A stretch of 64,000 nt of DNA from Plasmopara viticola (GCA_001695595.3 MBPM02000033.1:62001-126000), one strand, 5' to 3'. Positions 19,621 to 31,661 are shown, counted from the stretch's first letter. Program-made: numbers and translations. Notes: a model not told the origin generated them from the sequence alone.

Positions 19621-22600
19621 AGTCACGCAACACGGTTTGCGTTTAAGATTTAATGGAATAACGTATAAAATTGATGGAAGTCCAAAAATTGATTTGTTCA
19701 CTACAATATTGCCCTATTGGTTAGATGCTCTCTGATTTTGATCTCTAGAAGCAGAAGGAGAAGTAAGAGACGACAAAAAGGGCGAAGAGCTATATGACTA
19801 TATGAGCTATATGACTTGCCAACCGCCGAGTGGCGACTTAGGAAATTGTCTCGTGAGAGGTCTAGACGAAGAATTCGTCAAGAAAGATAAGACTCGGTGT
19901 TTTCGGCCAATGTAGTATATGGTGGTGACTATAGCGACGATATGCGTTGCACGCTGCACGAGATCACTTCTCGCTCAGCGTTCATGAAAGTCTCTCGGTT
20001 ATGGAGGCGTCATTCTCCTAAATTTTCCTCGAGGTTGCTTGCGTGTGCTTTTGGCTTCTTCAACAATTTCGACTCAAAGATTTTAAGCTTGATGACAAGA
20101 GTTGCCTCCATTCGATGTTGATATATATACATTTTTGGTCTTCGTAACCTTTAATAATCCTTTACGGACCCCCAAGGCCGACTGATCGCTGTCATAGTGG
20201 GCATGGACAGATGCATCCTCAAAGTGCGTCTGAATAAATGTCAGATCATCCATATGTTAACTTGAGTTAGATCTCGGCCTCGATATGATGCCAGGCTAGA
20301 TATGGGGCAGTTCAATATTGCTTGACGTGCGGCTTATAGTTCGCGCTTCACTTACAAAGCGCATGTATCCCAACAAAACCAGTTTAGCAAAATGACGTAG
20401 TTTATGGTCCGTTAAAACCGCTTTTGCTGCCTCGTACGGACGTAACGGCCATTTTGACCTTTATGGCCCAGAGCGAAAAACTATCCGCTTCCTCAATTTT
20501 AAAGACCTAACGTTTGCTGTGATCAGCATTTGTTCGGTGAGACATTCGCTTGAGCACCAGTATCATCGACGTAGACGACTCCATCATCTTCAGCTGAAGT
20601 TACACTCGGAAAATACTTACATAAGTCGAGAATGCCTCCAGACGCACACGGCTTACTGTACATGAAACGGCTGCTAGCCTCGATACTTAAAACACGCTGG
20701 AGAAAGTCTCACTTGCTCTAGCCTTGCATTTTCTTCATGATGAACAAAGCAACTCCTGCACGACCATATTTCTGTACTTAGGATTGCTCATAGGACCGTC
20801 CCTGGTAGTTTTTTGATGCGTTTTTATATTTGTGAGGCACTTGAAAAGGGCTAGAAAGCTTTGGCCATGTGGCGAGCCTCACAGTCGGATCGACCGCCAC
20901 TCATCTTTGCGTGAGGTGCGTCGGAAAGTTTTTTCATAATCTGTAAGCTTTAGGCTCAAACTACTGCTAAAGTTGCTTTAAAAGCTCGCCCTCAACCTTA
21001 TGAACAAAGTAGCTGCAATAATGATTACTACCAGCCGACTTAATCAACAAAGTCAAGTGCCGAAACTACATTTCCATGAGATGCTGAGGCCCCTAAAAAC
21101 TCATATGAGGCTCGAACTTCGAAGGACCATTATGCCTCGAAGACGCCTCATATTAATGCTAAGTGTGTTTACATCGCTTAAGGACGGCGATAATGCACGC
21201 TGACCCATGTCTTTCCAGGATGTCCAATTTGTTTTGCTTGTTAATTCCTACCATACAATATGTTAATCCTTTGTATAATAATATATAGACTGTTTTCGAA
21301 AATTCTCCTTGTTCATAGGGTAGCATCCCTTGTTATGCTATTGATGTCCAGACGACTTCACACAAAGTCAGAAACTTGTTCTCAAGATAATTGGTCTCGA
21401 ATTAAAATCCTGGAAAAAAAATGCTTTTCACGATTTTCCCCAATAGCATTTGTGCTTAGCATAAGCAGAGCTCAAGGGTATCTTGAACGTTTTTATAGCA
21501 GTGCGTTACTCCTGAGCTGTGCGGAACGCATTGTTGAGTGCAAACTCATCTATATAGCTTATCGGTCCCCAAATATGACCCCTTAGCACACATTATACTC
21601 GAGCAGATGATACTTCCCGTCCGGCTATCGGGTCTATATTTTGACATTGGCAAGCGGGCTCTCAGTAGCTGTAACAGCGTTGCCGAAACGCAGTGGAAAT
21701 TCGCGATTTACTACACTGCCTAACACCCTCGTGTCTGAAAGGGCCAAGACATATAAACTCCTTTTATATGAACGTGCTTTCCGCTCCTTAATTGTTCTGG
21801 CCTGAGCATATGTCAAGTACAAAAGTACACGAACACTACCATATCCGTCTTAAATCCAAATCTTACTATTGCGAATTTCATGGCAAGCTAACAAGGGCAG
21901 TCATGTTCGGCAGCCCTAGACTGTCTGAACTGACACGAAATTACGGATCGAATATTCATGTGCGCCCCAGCAAGCTACAGTAGCGCGCGACCGATGGTAT
22001 AGTCGTGACCATCGCAAATGACGCTAAAGAAATTCGTTTCATTTGGTAAAGCCAGAGCAAATTTCTAATGAAGGCTTTATTAAATGCTATCAGCATCATA
22101 TTCGTACCATTTTGGGGTGGCAAAAGTCTCTTTTACATTAATCGGACAGAGGCTTTACCTGACTGCATTGCCAGCTCCATTTGTCTGCAAAGTTTGATAG
22201 GCCTGAGCATTTTCTCAAAAAAAATAGGATTGTGGCGTAGGCGAAGTCGAAATAGTTTCAACTTTCTCGGAACGTTAAGCAGCTTAAATAGAAGCTGAGG
22301 ACTTTAATCTCCTCGTAGCAAAGACATATCTGTCGATGTTGACGTCCTTTTTGTGATTTCTTTATGATCTATATAAATTAAAGTACGAGGCATTAATGGG
22401 CCCACACTGACAACGCATCTCCCTTTGAATGGCAATGGACGCATAAATAGCTGACGTAGGTTTGACCGAAAGTTATAATGGTCGAAGCAATTACGTGATC
22501 AGACGGTTAGCTGGTATATTGAAGCACTTTGTAGCCCTTGTGACATCACTAGCCAATCCCATAGCATATCACTTGGCGTACTACCCGCCATGAGGGGTAT

Positions 22601-23240
22601 ACCGACTAAATTTGGATTCGGTAGTAACTTTCCACAAAATTTAAGCACTTTGCTAAGCACACCAGGACATGTCGTTAAGCAATTAGTCCTACCTTTCTTT
22701 TAAGTTTAGACTGGCGCTATACTCAGTTTATTGTTAGCGTAAAGTAGTTGCAAAGTTCGCTCGGTGTTTGAATACAGGAAGGTTGTACGAGAGCTAAGGT
22801 ATCGACCTTTGTACCATTTCATTTATTTGTCTTTTCAGAGAAGAAGGCCTTATTAAGCTCACACTGCTATTGTAGCAGTAGTTGTTTCCGGGTTACATAA
22901 TGCTTCGAGCCTGGCACGAGATTAATCTCGTGAAGACAACATTTGCAATATCTTTGATAATGATCACCCCAAATCTTTCGGATATATTATAAAAAAGAAA
23001 GAGCACAGTGTACACTTCCTATAAGGGTGACTGAAGCCATTTTCATGTAAAATAAAGAATACATTTCTTTTAGCGAGACACTTTGTATTATATACACCAG
23101 AGCTGTTCAAAAGCTCAGTAGCTTCGACTTTTCGTGGCTCACTAACTCTTATGCCTCTGGTAGTACCTTCAATCAGAGCACACCTGCAGTCCAAAGAGTC
23201 GTTTGTGACACCTAAAATAAAATTTGTATCGCATTCTCAT
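19621..23240. other. AT-rich desert, nothing recognised
   Basis: Frames are short (at most about 108 codons, for example plus 21260-21586) and carry no domains. A small local duplication of GAGCTATATGACTATATGAG type occurs near 19788-19816. I saw no LTR pair, RNA gene or tandem array. This is probably heavily decayed retroelement DNA. Confidence 0.4.
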
Positions 23241-23399
23241 TCTTTTCAACACGAGCTATGTCAGCCGCTTTAGGTGGTACTTGCAATCGGTACTACTGTG
23301 TTGCTCACCTGAGAAACAAAGTCAGTCGAGCTATAAGCCCAAATTTTAGGCTCTTTGCAGCCGATGATGCCAGCGGAGCTTCGAAATCGCTAAGAAAAA

Positions 23400-23680
23400 T
23401 GTGAAGGATGTACCTTCTCGAAGATATTGGTAACTTGGACGCATTTCCTATTCTTCCCGGACGTTTTCTTGCCTAGGCTTTCCTTCAAAGGAGTCATGTA
23501 CACAATAGAGGTGGAGACATGACTGCTCCAAGCACTGTTTAACGTGAGTAGGTGGTCACCTTGCCCCTCCGATCAACATGGGCCTCGTAATTTTCTAGCC
23601 ACAGCATACCCAAGATAAATCTATACTTGTCGATGTCAAAGCCAAGAAATGTCACCGTGCTGAAAGAGCTTAAAGACTTC
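23400..23680 (-). pseudogene. Ty3/gypsy protease remnant, copy B
   Basis: The minus-strand reading gives FLGFDIDKYRFILGMLWLEN, then YEAHVDRRGKVTTYS. This corresponds to the conserved D-x-I-L-G-M-P-W-L...H-x-P-x-I-D-W-R block of gypsy proteases, with P changed to L and IDW changed to VDR. The catalytic Asp region is not recognisable, and stops follow. It is the second copy of the arrangement at 18.3-19.6 kb. Confidence 0.65.
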
Positions 23681-24081
23681 TTCAGCCGTCTCATCCGCCA
23701 GTCAAATTGAAGCTGACTTACTTGTGCTGCTTTCTTTAGAAGACTAATAGCTATCTTCTTATTAGCCGCAACTGTTTGCAGGCACGCAAAAGTCTATCTA
23801 TATTCTAAATGGATTGTCATACTCTCGTGCACTTGCGTGTACGATTGACATTTCACTTTTTGCTGGTTCCTCTTTTGACAGCTAGCAAATTCGCAGGAAC
23901 TAAATAATTTCGTGCGCATTAAATACACAACCATAAGGAGGATTAGTTCTTCTAAAGTATTGACCAAATTTCTTTGAGTCCGAAGAAGCAGGCTCTACCA
24001 TCGGCCCTTCGCATTCCATAGACAAGACCAAGGTGGATTTCGTTGGCTCAGATATTACATCATGTTCCCTAACTTACTACA

Positions 24082-24250
24082 GCCAGAGCAGTCGATGTTC
24101 ATTTGCTTAGCAGCACTTGAGTCTTCCGACTGGCCTATAATAGCCAAATTAGTCCAATTTTATTTGCTTGGCAGCACTCAAGTCCATCGACTTGCTTACT
24201 AGAACCAAAGCAGTCGATGTGCATTTTCTTGGCAGCACTTGTGTCGATGG
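24082..24250. repeat. degenerate ~61-base tandem repeat, 2.7 units
   Basis: Units start near 24082, 24143 and 24205. Each contains a version of GCAGTCGATGTTCATTTGCT followed by GGCAGCACTT and GTC. They differ by several substitutions each, so the array is old. It lies between the gag-like and protease traces of gypsy copy B. Confidence 0.75.
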
Positions 24251-24664
24251 GTCTGATCCTGAGTATATGGGCCCACCAGTATCACCTATAGGACAAGAAG
24301 CTGCTCATCTACAATCTTCTGGAAGATCGTGTCTATCTGTATGGTATTACTTCCATTAAAGAGTGATTAAAATCGACTCTTCCATCGTTGTTGCCACACT
24401 TTAAGAAGTTGAGTGTAAGGCAGACCTACCCTTGGGCCTTTTATAAATGCAGCCGCCTCGACTTGACCGAGAAGCGGCCCCTAGCAATGAATCAGTCAAT
24501 ATCTATGAGTACTATGTCTGCAGGCAAGAAAGCGTGATAGCTATAGAAGCACAAAATTTGCCGGAAGGAAGGTTGCTCTCAACAGTTACTTCATGTTTTC
24601 CTAGCACACAAAACACTTTGATTCATGAGTGAATGCCCACCTTCAAGCATGTCCACTCAAAAAG

Positions 24665-24960
24665 TTTAGACGTGCAGATAATTGTAAATGCCATTACTTA
24701 GTAGGAATAAACTCTTTTAAAAAGCTGACTATCTCTACAGCCACATGATTGCCCGGTCTATGTTTTTAGACGTATAGACAATTGCATAAGACACTACTTA
24801 GTGACAATTGACTCCTTCAAAGAGCTGGTTGGCTCTACGGCCACAGATTTGCCTGATCTATGTTCCTTGACATGCAGACAAACGTAAAATCTTGAACACT
24901 ATAGATAATGACTCTTTTGAAAAGCTGATTAGCTCTACGGTCACAGAATGGCCCGAGAAT
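24665..24960. repeat. degenerate ~100-base tandem repeat, 3 units
   Basis: Units start near 24665, 24766 and 24866. Shared blocks include TTTAGACGTGCAGATAATTG-like starts, ACTCTTTTAAAAAGCTGA and CTCTACGGCCACA. On the minus strand each unit gives a related peptide (VAVEIVSFLKEF, VAVEPTSSLKES, VTVELISFSKES), so the array was probably once coding. Stops now interrupt it. Confidence 0.75.
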
Positions 24961-25141
24961 AAATTGCCGTGAGTACGTGATCATCCATGGTCAAGGCCAT
25001 CTGAGTGGTCAGCTCTAGCTCTTAAGTCCTGAAGTGAAAGCTCTGCCTTTAGTGGTAAAACCTTAAGCTTCACCGACGCGATCCCTACAGTCGACAGCCT
25101 AACTGAAATTACCAGGAACTGTGTTTCCTGAACCTTGAAGC

Positions 25142-25405
25142 CTAGTCTTTGCTCGTATATCTCGAACTTTGTGACACGTTCCAGCTGCTTGAGGCTGCAA
25201 AGATAGCCACCGTCTCATGCCTATAAAATATAGCAAGTCTCTTAAGCAAAGCAAATTGTGCGTCTGAAAGATACAGGAGGGCGCCTCTAACCATCCCAGA
25301 CTTTCTGAAAAGGCTTAGGCTGACAATCGATCGCGTGGGCATTGTAATGACTACAAAGTGCAACGGGGCCATGTTGCGCCTTTCACTGAGGATGCGTGGA
25401 GACAT
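25142..25405 (-). pseudogene. gag-like fragment of same gypsy family, copy B
   Basis: 87 codons on the minus strand. The part YLSDAQFALLKRLAIFYRHE followed by TVAIFAASSS aligns with the frame at 19395-19613, matching LSD, AL, RLA, F-x-R and FAA positions. It lies upstream (minus strand) of the 24-kb tandem repeats and the protease trace. It is probably a gypsy gag relic. No intact domain is recognised. Confidence 0.45.
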
Positions 25406-25409
25406 CTAC

Positions 25410-26303
25410 GTTGTAAGGGGGTCGATTTGAGCAACAAATTGCAGTTAAAAGACAAGTTTTTTATCGGAGCCGCATCGTTACTTACCACACACACCCTTCA
25501 TAAATAACCCCTGTTCAATGTTTGCAAGCTTCAATAAGCTAGACGAAAAGCACCTTTCAAAATGAACTCTGTAATATTACAGATCGAACTTCAACTGCGA
25601 TTACATTTCACACAATTTTTTCCATCACAATTGTTACCAAGAACTTACCGTGATATTTAAAAAATCTGGTCTGCCGTCTCTCCGCGGATTGAGTACAACC
25701 TTTTCGGCTTTAAATATCAAGGCTATTTCAAACCTTTAAACAAATCTTGTCGTACTGCTAGCCATTCAAAATCAGACAAGCTTTAATGTTGTTCCCCCGA
25801 TCATCTGCAAACATTGACATTTAACAACCTGACCAACGCCAAGTCCGTTCACCACCACTCTTTGAAGCGGCGTCAGCCCATTTCTACGATTTTTTCCCTC
25901 TAGACGGCCCATATGCAAGCATTACTAACATACGATTTAACCAATTCTGAGATCGCATTCATTGCTCTTCATCTTCATGTTCTAGAACGGCGCCTTCAAC
26001 TTCAGTCGCAGGCTATTATTGTGTACAAGGTCACTATTATGCAAACTTTGTTCGTTTATTCTGAAGCCAGCTGTTCAGTAAGATAAAAGGATGGTTAGTG
26101 GTGAATAGCGGAAAGTGGTGACCAGTGATTAGTGCAATAATATGTTTCCAGTCCTACCTGTAATTCTATTAGGCAGGTGTATACATCAGTATACAAACAT
26201 GGGTCAGAGGTTATTGAAATACCCCTGTGCATACCGGTACAAATAAGGGTGAATTGATTGACATAATTTAATATTTTATATTTAATATTTTATATTCCTT
26301 AAA
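25410..26303. other. intergenic, nothing recognised
   Basis: This lies downstream of the mucin-like gene (minus strand). It is AT-rich, with a duplicated TAATATTTTATAT-type motif at about 26268-26295 just beyond the stop codon, which may serve 3'-end formation. No coding frame was seen. Confidence 0.4.
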
Positions 26304-28499
26304 TCAATGCCGTGGCGTCGATGAGGCGTTGTAGACCCCAACTGAATCAGACTCGAGCGTTCGATCATACCAACACTCACCATATCCAGAACGATTCGTC
26401 GGCGGCGGCAGCTCAAGTGGGGTCAGCTGATTGATAGGGTTCACTCGCTTTGGTCGTAGGTAGAAAATACCAATCAGTATAGCTATAATCGCCGCGCATC
26501 CCACGACGACGTAAGTTACCGTGTTACCCATGCTGCTTCCACCAGTGCTGCGAATATGCGCAGAAGGCGCATTAGAATTACCGCCATCATCGTCAATGAT
26601 GGGTGAGAGCTGCAAATCGTCGTTAGACGCTATCGAGTCATTCGAGCTGAAGCTTGGGTTGGGTGTATTGACACCAGCATGCCTTGCCCGCGTCGGGCTT
26701 GTCTCTGATGAAGGTGGTCTCGACGTCAAAAGTGGCCCTGTAGGCTCACTTGTGGTAGTACCAAACGAGCAATTTGGTGCTCCCAAGAAGCATCCACTTG
26801 GACTCTCATCGGTACTATTTGGCGCGAAACCCGAGTCTGGGCCTACTGCTGACGGTGGCATCGCTGGAGCAAATAATTGGGCAGCCGTTGATGTCGGAGT
26901 TATGATTGACGTAGGCCTTATTGCTTCTATGCTTGGATCGGAATTTAAAACTGGTATTGCTGCAATTGAAGGTGAACTTGTTGGGTCTAGTGTCAGGTTC
27001 GATAGTCCAGCTAGCGATGTCGATGTTGCAGACACAGTCGGATCGCTTTGAGCTGGTATCACTATTGACGGAGAGGTAGTCTCGTTTACAATAGATGTAT
27101 TGGATACTGAGTCTGTTATCCTTGGTATCACTGTCGTAGTGGTTGGTAATATTATGCTTGAAAATGCTGTCGGATATCGGGAAATTTCCGTCGCTGTGCC
27201 CGGAGTATAAACATTCTCATTGACAGTCTCTGTCATTGGCAATTGTCCTGCACTTGTGGGTGAACCTATTGCTGACATTGTTGACGTCACTGGAGCATCG
27301 CTTGCTGCTGGCGGGCTGGAGGTCAAAGTCACAGTTGCTGATGCTGAAGAATCAATTGTTGGGTTTGTTGCTGAGGTTCCTGAGGATAAATTTGGCATAA
27401 CCATTGTTGTTGCTTCGGTAGGTTGTGGAGCTATCTCTGTTATATTAGGAGCCATTAAAGATGGTCGAGCAGCAGTCGTCAGCAATTCATCATCTACTAC
27501 CGGTATTTCGGTAGCCATTGTTGAAGTGCTAGTGCCATTATGAGTTGCGGTAGCGGAAATAGAATCTTGAGTTGCTACCAATGAGCTTGTTGTATCAAGC
27601 GGAGCAACTGATGCAACCATCGAAGGTGAATTCGGCCATGTCGAGGCTGAAGTCTGAATCAAAGTTTCTGAAACGTTCGGTGTGGGTGCCAACGCTGGCC
27701 TTTCTGTCTTACACACCGGGATTGGTACCGAAGCTTGTATCTCTTGACTATCGACTGTAGCAAATGGGACCGATGTCGTCTGCACTGGGTCTTCAATCGT
27801 CGGTGGCGAAGCTTCCGGCATCTGTGCCGGAGCTTGTGGTATTTCTACTGACGCTATCTGCGTTGACGGTGATATTTTAATATGTGAAGCTTCAGGATGT
27901 AGGAGTGTCGTTACATGACCCTCAATGATAGTCACAGGGACTTGTGATCCTAGTACTGGAGCCTTAGTAGAAGCCAAAGTGGTTACTATAGGTTCTACCG
28001 TTGGGGCCGCTGTCGTCAATTCTGGAGCTAGATTTATGGCTACTGGTGATTTTGTAGGTATGGGCTGGGCTACCGACTTTGTGGAACTGACCTCACTTGC
28101 CACGAAATTCCGCAAGTTGCTCCTTCTTCGTCTTCTTCGCGTCATGTGAGCTGAATCTTGGTCGCGCGACCACAGCAGGCACGCCGTCTGCTGAAAATCG
28201 TCTTTTTGAATACATCCCAATTCGCCGCTGCCGCTATCCACTACAGCGCAGCAGCTGTCTCGATCTAGGACAACGTTCATAACCACGTCTTGCTGTCCCG
28301 CTCGAGGGCAGGCAAGGAGCTGGCTGCTTGCTGAGCTGTAGAATCCCTCGCACAGCTGTTGGCGTACGCAAAACGTGCCGGACACGCCCTTGACTTGCAC
28401 AGGTCGTTCCCCGTCTCCGTTGCAGAGAGATATTTCGAGGCCATGCCCGCTCTGAGAAGCAACCATTAATGCTGCGTACAGGGCAGTAGTCGACCTCAT
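26304..28499 (-). CDS. mucin-like type I membrane glycoprotein
   Basis: 731 residues, single exon. The ATG at 28499 gives a good signal peptide (MRSTTALYAALMVASQSGHG). The longer frame upstream starts only at a TTG. Residues about 21-115 form a compact domain with eight Cys (about 26, 44, 50, 64, 83, 84, 96, 107), then a run of six Arg (about 121-126) that could be a processing site. About 500 residues of Ser/Thr/Pro/Ala-rich sequence follow, with many N-x-S/T sites, as in heavily O-glycosylated stalks. One membrane segment lies near 660-681 (TYVVVGCAAIIAILIGIFYL), followed by a tail of about 50 residues with a Pro-rich patch. It is probably a cell-surface or wall-anchored protein. The Cys-rich domain is not a family I can name. 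Antisense open frames here are products of its biased composition. Confidence 0.85.
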   Translation of the reverse strand: MRSTTALYAALMVASQSGHGLEISLCNGDGERPVQVKGVSGTFCVRQQLCEGFYSSASSQLLACPRAGQQDVVMNVVLDRDSCCAVVDSGSGELGCIQKDDFQQTACLLWSRDQDSAHMTRRRRRRSNLRNFVASEVSSTKSVAQPIPTKSPVAINLAPELTTAAPTVEPIVTTLASTKAPVLGSQVPVTIIEGHVTTLLHPEASHIKISPSTQIASVEIPQAPAQMPEASPPTIEDPVQTTSVPFATVDSQEIQASVPIPVCKTERPALAPTPNVSETLIQTSASTWPNSPSMVASVAPLDTTSSLVATQDSISATATHNGTSTSTMATEIPVVDDELLTTAARPSLMAPNITEIAPQPTEATTMVMPNLSSGTSATNPTIDSSASATVTLTSSPPAASDAPVTSTMSAIGSPTSAGQLPMTETVNENVYTPGTATEISRYPTAFSSIILPTTTTVIPRITDSVSNTSIVNETTSPSIVIPAQSDPTVSATSTSLAGLSNLTLDPTSSPSIAAIPVLNSDPSIEAIRPTSIITPTSTAAQLFAPAMPPSAVGPDSGFAPNSTDESPSGCFLGAPNCSFGTTTSEPTGPLLTSRPPSSETSPTRARHAGVNTPNPSFSSNDSIASNDDLQLSPIIDDDGGNSNAPSAHIRSTGGSSMGNTVTYVVVGCAAIIAILIGIFYLRPKRVNPINQLTPLELPPPTNRSGYGECWYDRTLESDSVGVYNASSTPRH

Positions 28500-30961
28500 A
28501 TGCTGCGTTGACAATCGATATCTCCTCTGACTATCTTTTGTGTACTGATTTTTCGAGGCACAGACTGCACTTGCTCTACGCCTGTAACAAAATCGAACGA
28601 CTTCCCAGTCTTAAGCTGCGGATGGCGCTGTGGTGTTGTCGTTGTGATTGCTCAAGTTGTTTGTGATTGAAAAAACTTACCCCCGCTGCGGGGTCGAGTG
28701 CAACACTGCAATGGACAGCCGTTGTTGATCTGACCACGCAGCTAAACGCAGCGGACAAGTTTGCTTGTCTACCTGCTGTCGTGTGGTTTGCAAAGGTATT
28801 CTCTTAGTTTATTGAAATCGCATGGTTTACATGAAAAAGCCACTGCGCTAATCGCCCACAGGAGACAGTTTTCCAATTAAACGAATGGATTTAGTACCAG
28901 TAATTTTAGAAGCGGTAGAAAAAAAAGATACAAGATACATCGACATCATGTAAGGGCTAACAGAAGCTTTACGTACCTAGTTATCAGAGACGACTTCGCA
29001 ACGTATGTACTAGCTCTGTACGTTATTGACCTGTTCGAATTATAAAATGGCGGTAAATTCACTGATTACATACCATTCAAATTCTAACGTATCACCAGTA
29101 GTTTCCAGGATGCTTTGTCGTATTTCGTTATAGAATTACGACGTGCTTACGGCACACTTTAAAGGAGTGCCGCTTATCTGGCGGACGACAGAAGACAGTA
29201 TCTTGGCGTTTAAGGGGTGAAGAGAGACTTCAGGAGTCGACAAACGCCACAATTTATGGAAACACACAATACGCTTATTGACGATACTATCGATTATACC
29301 TTGTGGCTGGCCACACCATCAATTTATGGTGGTTTATTCAATTTATCGATCTGCGGATCGGACCACTATTACACAGCACATAAGAGAAGTGGCTTGTCGG
29401 CCAATTCAGCGAGCTTTCGACGACTTCTATGTGGAAACAGTGGTTCCAGGTGTCAAGGCGGTATTTAAGTGCACGAGGCCGTAAGAAAGACGGCATATAT
29501 AGTGCGCAGAAAGCTCTTTATGTTTTCTTCTGCGGTTTCGGGGTCAAAGTCGAGATATCTTAATGCACTAGAGACACTGCATGACGCAGTCGTCGGTGAA
29601 AGCCCGCCACTAAATTCCGTTATGGAGGAGCAGTTGACACTGTCGAGAAGGACGTCGATCTCCTGCCTAAATTAATCGCTGCATAGAGAATTTGCATGAG
29701 GAGCGGTCTGGCCAGGCAAAGTGAGACATTGACAAACAGTCGGGCAACTTAAGTTGGAGCGCTTACGACAATCTAATGGCTAACAAGAAGATACGGCCCA
29801 ATTGGTGTGAGTGGCATCCTGCAAAAGCAATTTGAGATCCAGCTACAATGTAAAGCGTGCTACGTGCTAGCAATAACAGCTCACGACAATCCATCAGTGG
29901 GTACTAGAAGCAAGGAATAAAATAATTGCAAGAATCAACAAGAAGGCAAGTTTGATGGTGATGGGTCGCACTTCAACCTCGTAAGTCTGACAGCTTCATT
30001 ATGAATGGTCAGAAGAAGATAATAATTCGGTTTTGTAGTTGCCTCTCATGTTGTCGACAATGAATCAAATTATACCAACCTTCACCTCTGTATGGCAAAA
30101 GCTCGCGTCTCAAAAACACGCATTGGCAGACAGCTACTTGATGTATAAGCTTGGTATTTGAGTCATTCGTAGAGAAAAGGACAGTTACGTCTGGTGCCAC
30201 TAAGCTCTTAATGTGAGCACAAGACTTAGCTACATATTGCGACAATGAGCTGCAAGGATTTAAATGTAAAGTGACGTCGAAGATCCGGAAGTTTCGTTTG
30301 TTTGGAACTCGCAATAGTGATTATAAAGATTATACCGACCCGCTTTTGTAAAACGAATGAAGTTTACACTGCGCGAGGCAAAACGTAAAATCACGTGTGG
30401 CTGGACTTCAGGCTGGTTCTTGAATATTAGATACACAGGACATGGATGTTTTTCCCTTCAGTTGGTCATACAATACCATGTAAAGAGACTTTGTGTCTAA
30501 ATATTGAACAATAACCACAGAAGTGTGGAACATTTTGTGTAAAGTGTAATGAAAAAGTGCAAGAGTTGGCTTAGAGACATCGATGGAATGGTTTGCCAGC
30601 GATCAGAAGTCTATCTCTGTTGACATTTCGTGTGAGATTGATGCTGCAGTTTAAGATTAATTTTTGTCTGCCTTGAATACGAAAGACTCTAATCCTTGAT
30701 ACAGCGTCTGAGTGCCAGCAAACAGTTGTTGGCGACCCGGAACTGTCAAAGCTGAAGAATGTGGCAGTATCGCGACTTCAAACATTCAGGAAATAAAGCT
30801 AAATGCAGCCCTTTTGAAAAGCTTCTATTAGCTCATGGGTATGCTCGATCTAGCCACAAGAACTACCTGTTAAAAGAAAGACACGCTTTTTAGTGATAAA
30901 TTTGACCCCATAAAGATCCTGTCAAGGGCATGGTTGCAAAACAGTTACTTTATTTGAAAAG
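28500..30961. other. intergenic, decayed frames
   Basis: Upstream of the mucin-like gene. Around 29217-29690 three overlapping plus frames of 60-83 codons look coding-like across frame changes (REVACRPIQRAFDDFYVETV, then KKDGIYSAQKALYVFF in another frame). This suggests a decayed ORF of unknown family. Nothing else was recognised. Confidence 0.35.
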
Positions 30962-30969
30962 GCAGATAC

Positions 30970-31069
30970 CCGACGTATGCGGATACCACTCTATGCCGTG
31001 GACTAGCCAGACTGAGCCTAGCACGTGCATAACTTGGCAACGCGATAACGTAATACATTACATTACATC
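30970..31069 (+). mobile_element. SINE-like repeat, 5'-truncated copy
   Basis: Only the last roughly 100 bases of the repeat are present, from CCGACGTATGCGGATACC to the tail TAATACATTACATTACATC. It is flanked by the direct repeat GCAGATAC (30962-30969 and 31070-31077). A 5'-truncated copy with its own target duplication is the expected outcome of incomplete target-primed reverse transcription. Confidence 0.85.
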
Positions 31070-31342
31070 GCAGATACGGGAAGCAGCGTAAGTCTTTGCT
31101 CTATAATGGTGGTGGCGATGGCAAAGAAATACTCCCGAAGCAGCCTCACTACCGCCGAAAAAAAAGTACGTTTGGTTATCAAATTGAATCGGCCGGGATA
31201 GAGAAAATAGGCTGGAAGTGAAGGAGCACAAGTTTAAAGATCGTAGTAGCTGAATATAAGGGCACCAGTGCTGTAAATCTGTATAAAAGTTACTTAGTGC
31301 TGACTAGACATTGACCCTTTTATCAGAAAATATTACAGAAGT

Positions 31343-31661
31343 GCTTCGGAAAAAGTTGGGGTGACGCCCTCCTTCCAAGCGCGGGGGCTAAATGCTCGCG
31401 CGCTTCGGGCAGGTGCTCTCGGGCATCTGCAGGTCTCTAACGAGTCTCACCCTCGACGCGACGGTCTCCAGCATCAGAGCGCCACCTGGGCTCTTACCAA
31501 GTCAGAGCTAAACAAAATCATGGAAGACCCTCACCACCTCGGTGTTGGCTGCACTGCCCGCCGAACGAGACCCGACGTATGCGGACACCACTCTATGCCG
31601 TGGACTAGCCTAGCACGTGCATAATTTGGCAACGCGATAACGTATAACATTACATTATTAC
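31343..31661 (+). mobile_element. SINE-like repeat, copy 3 (full length)
   Basis: About 319 bases from GCTTCGGAAAAAGTTGGGG to CATTACATTATTAC, flanked by TACAGAAGT (31334-31342 and 31662-31670). Compared with copies 1 and 2 it lacks 10 bases near 31610, where GCCAGACTGAGCCTAGC is shortened to GCCTAGC. It lies only 270 bases from the truncated copy, in the same orientation. Confidence 0.86.

Noticed and set aside
26521..28149. Long plus-strand frames antisense to the mucin-like gene
   Set aside because: These are shadows caused by the Ser/Thr/Pro codon bias on the other strand. They have low-complexity Val/Gly-rich content and no starts in context.
28500..28514. Start of the mucin-like gene at a TTG (28514)
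   Set aside because: The ATG at 28499 gives a standard signal peptide and is preferred. Likewise the MFS gene starts at the ATG at 12189, not the GTG at 12237.
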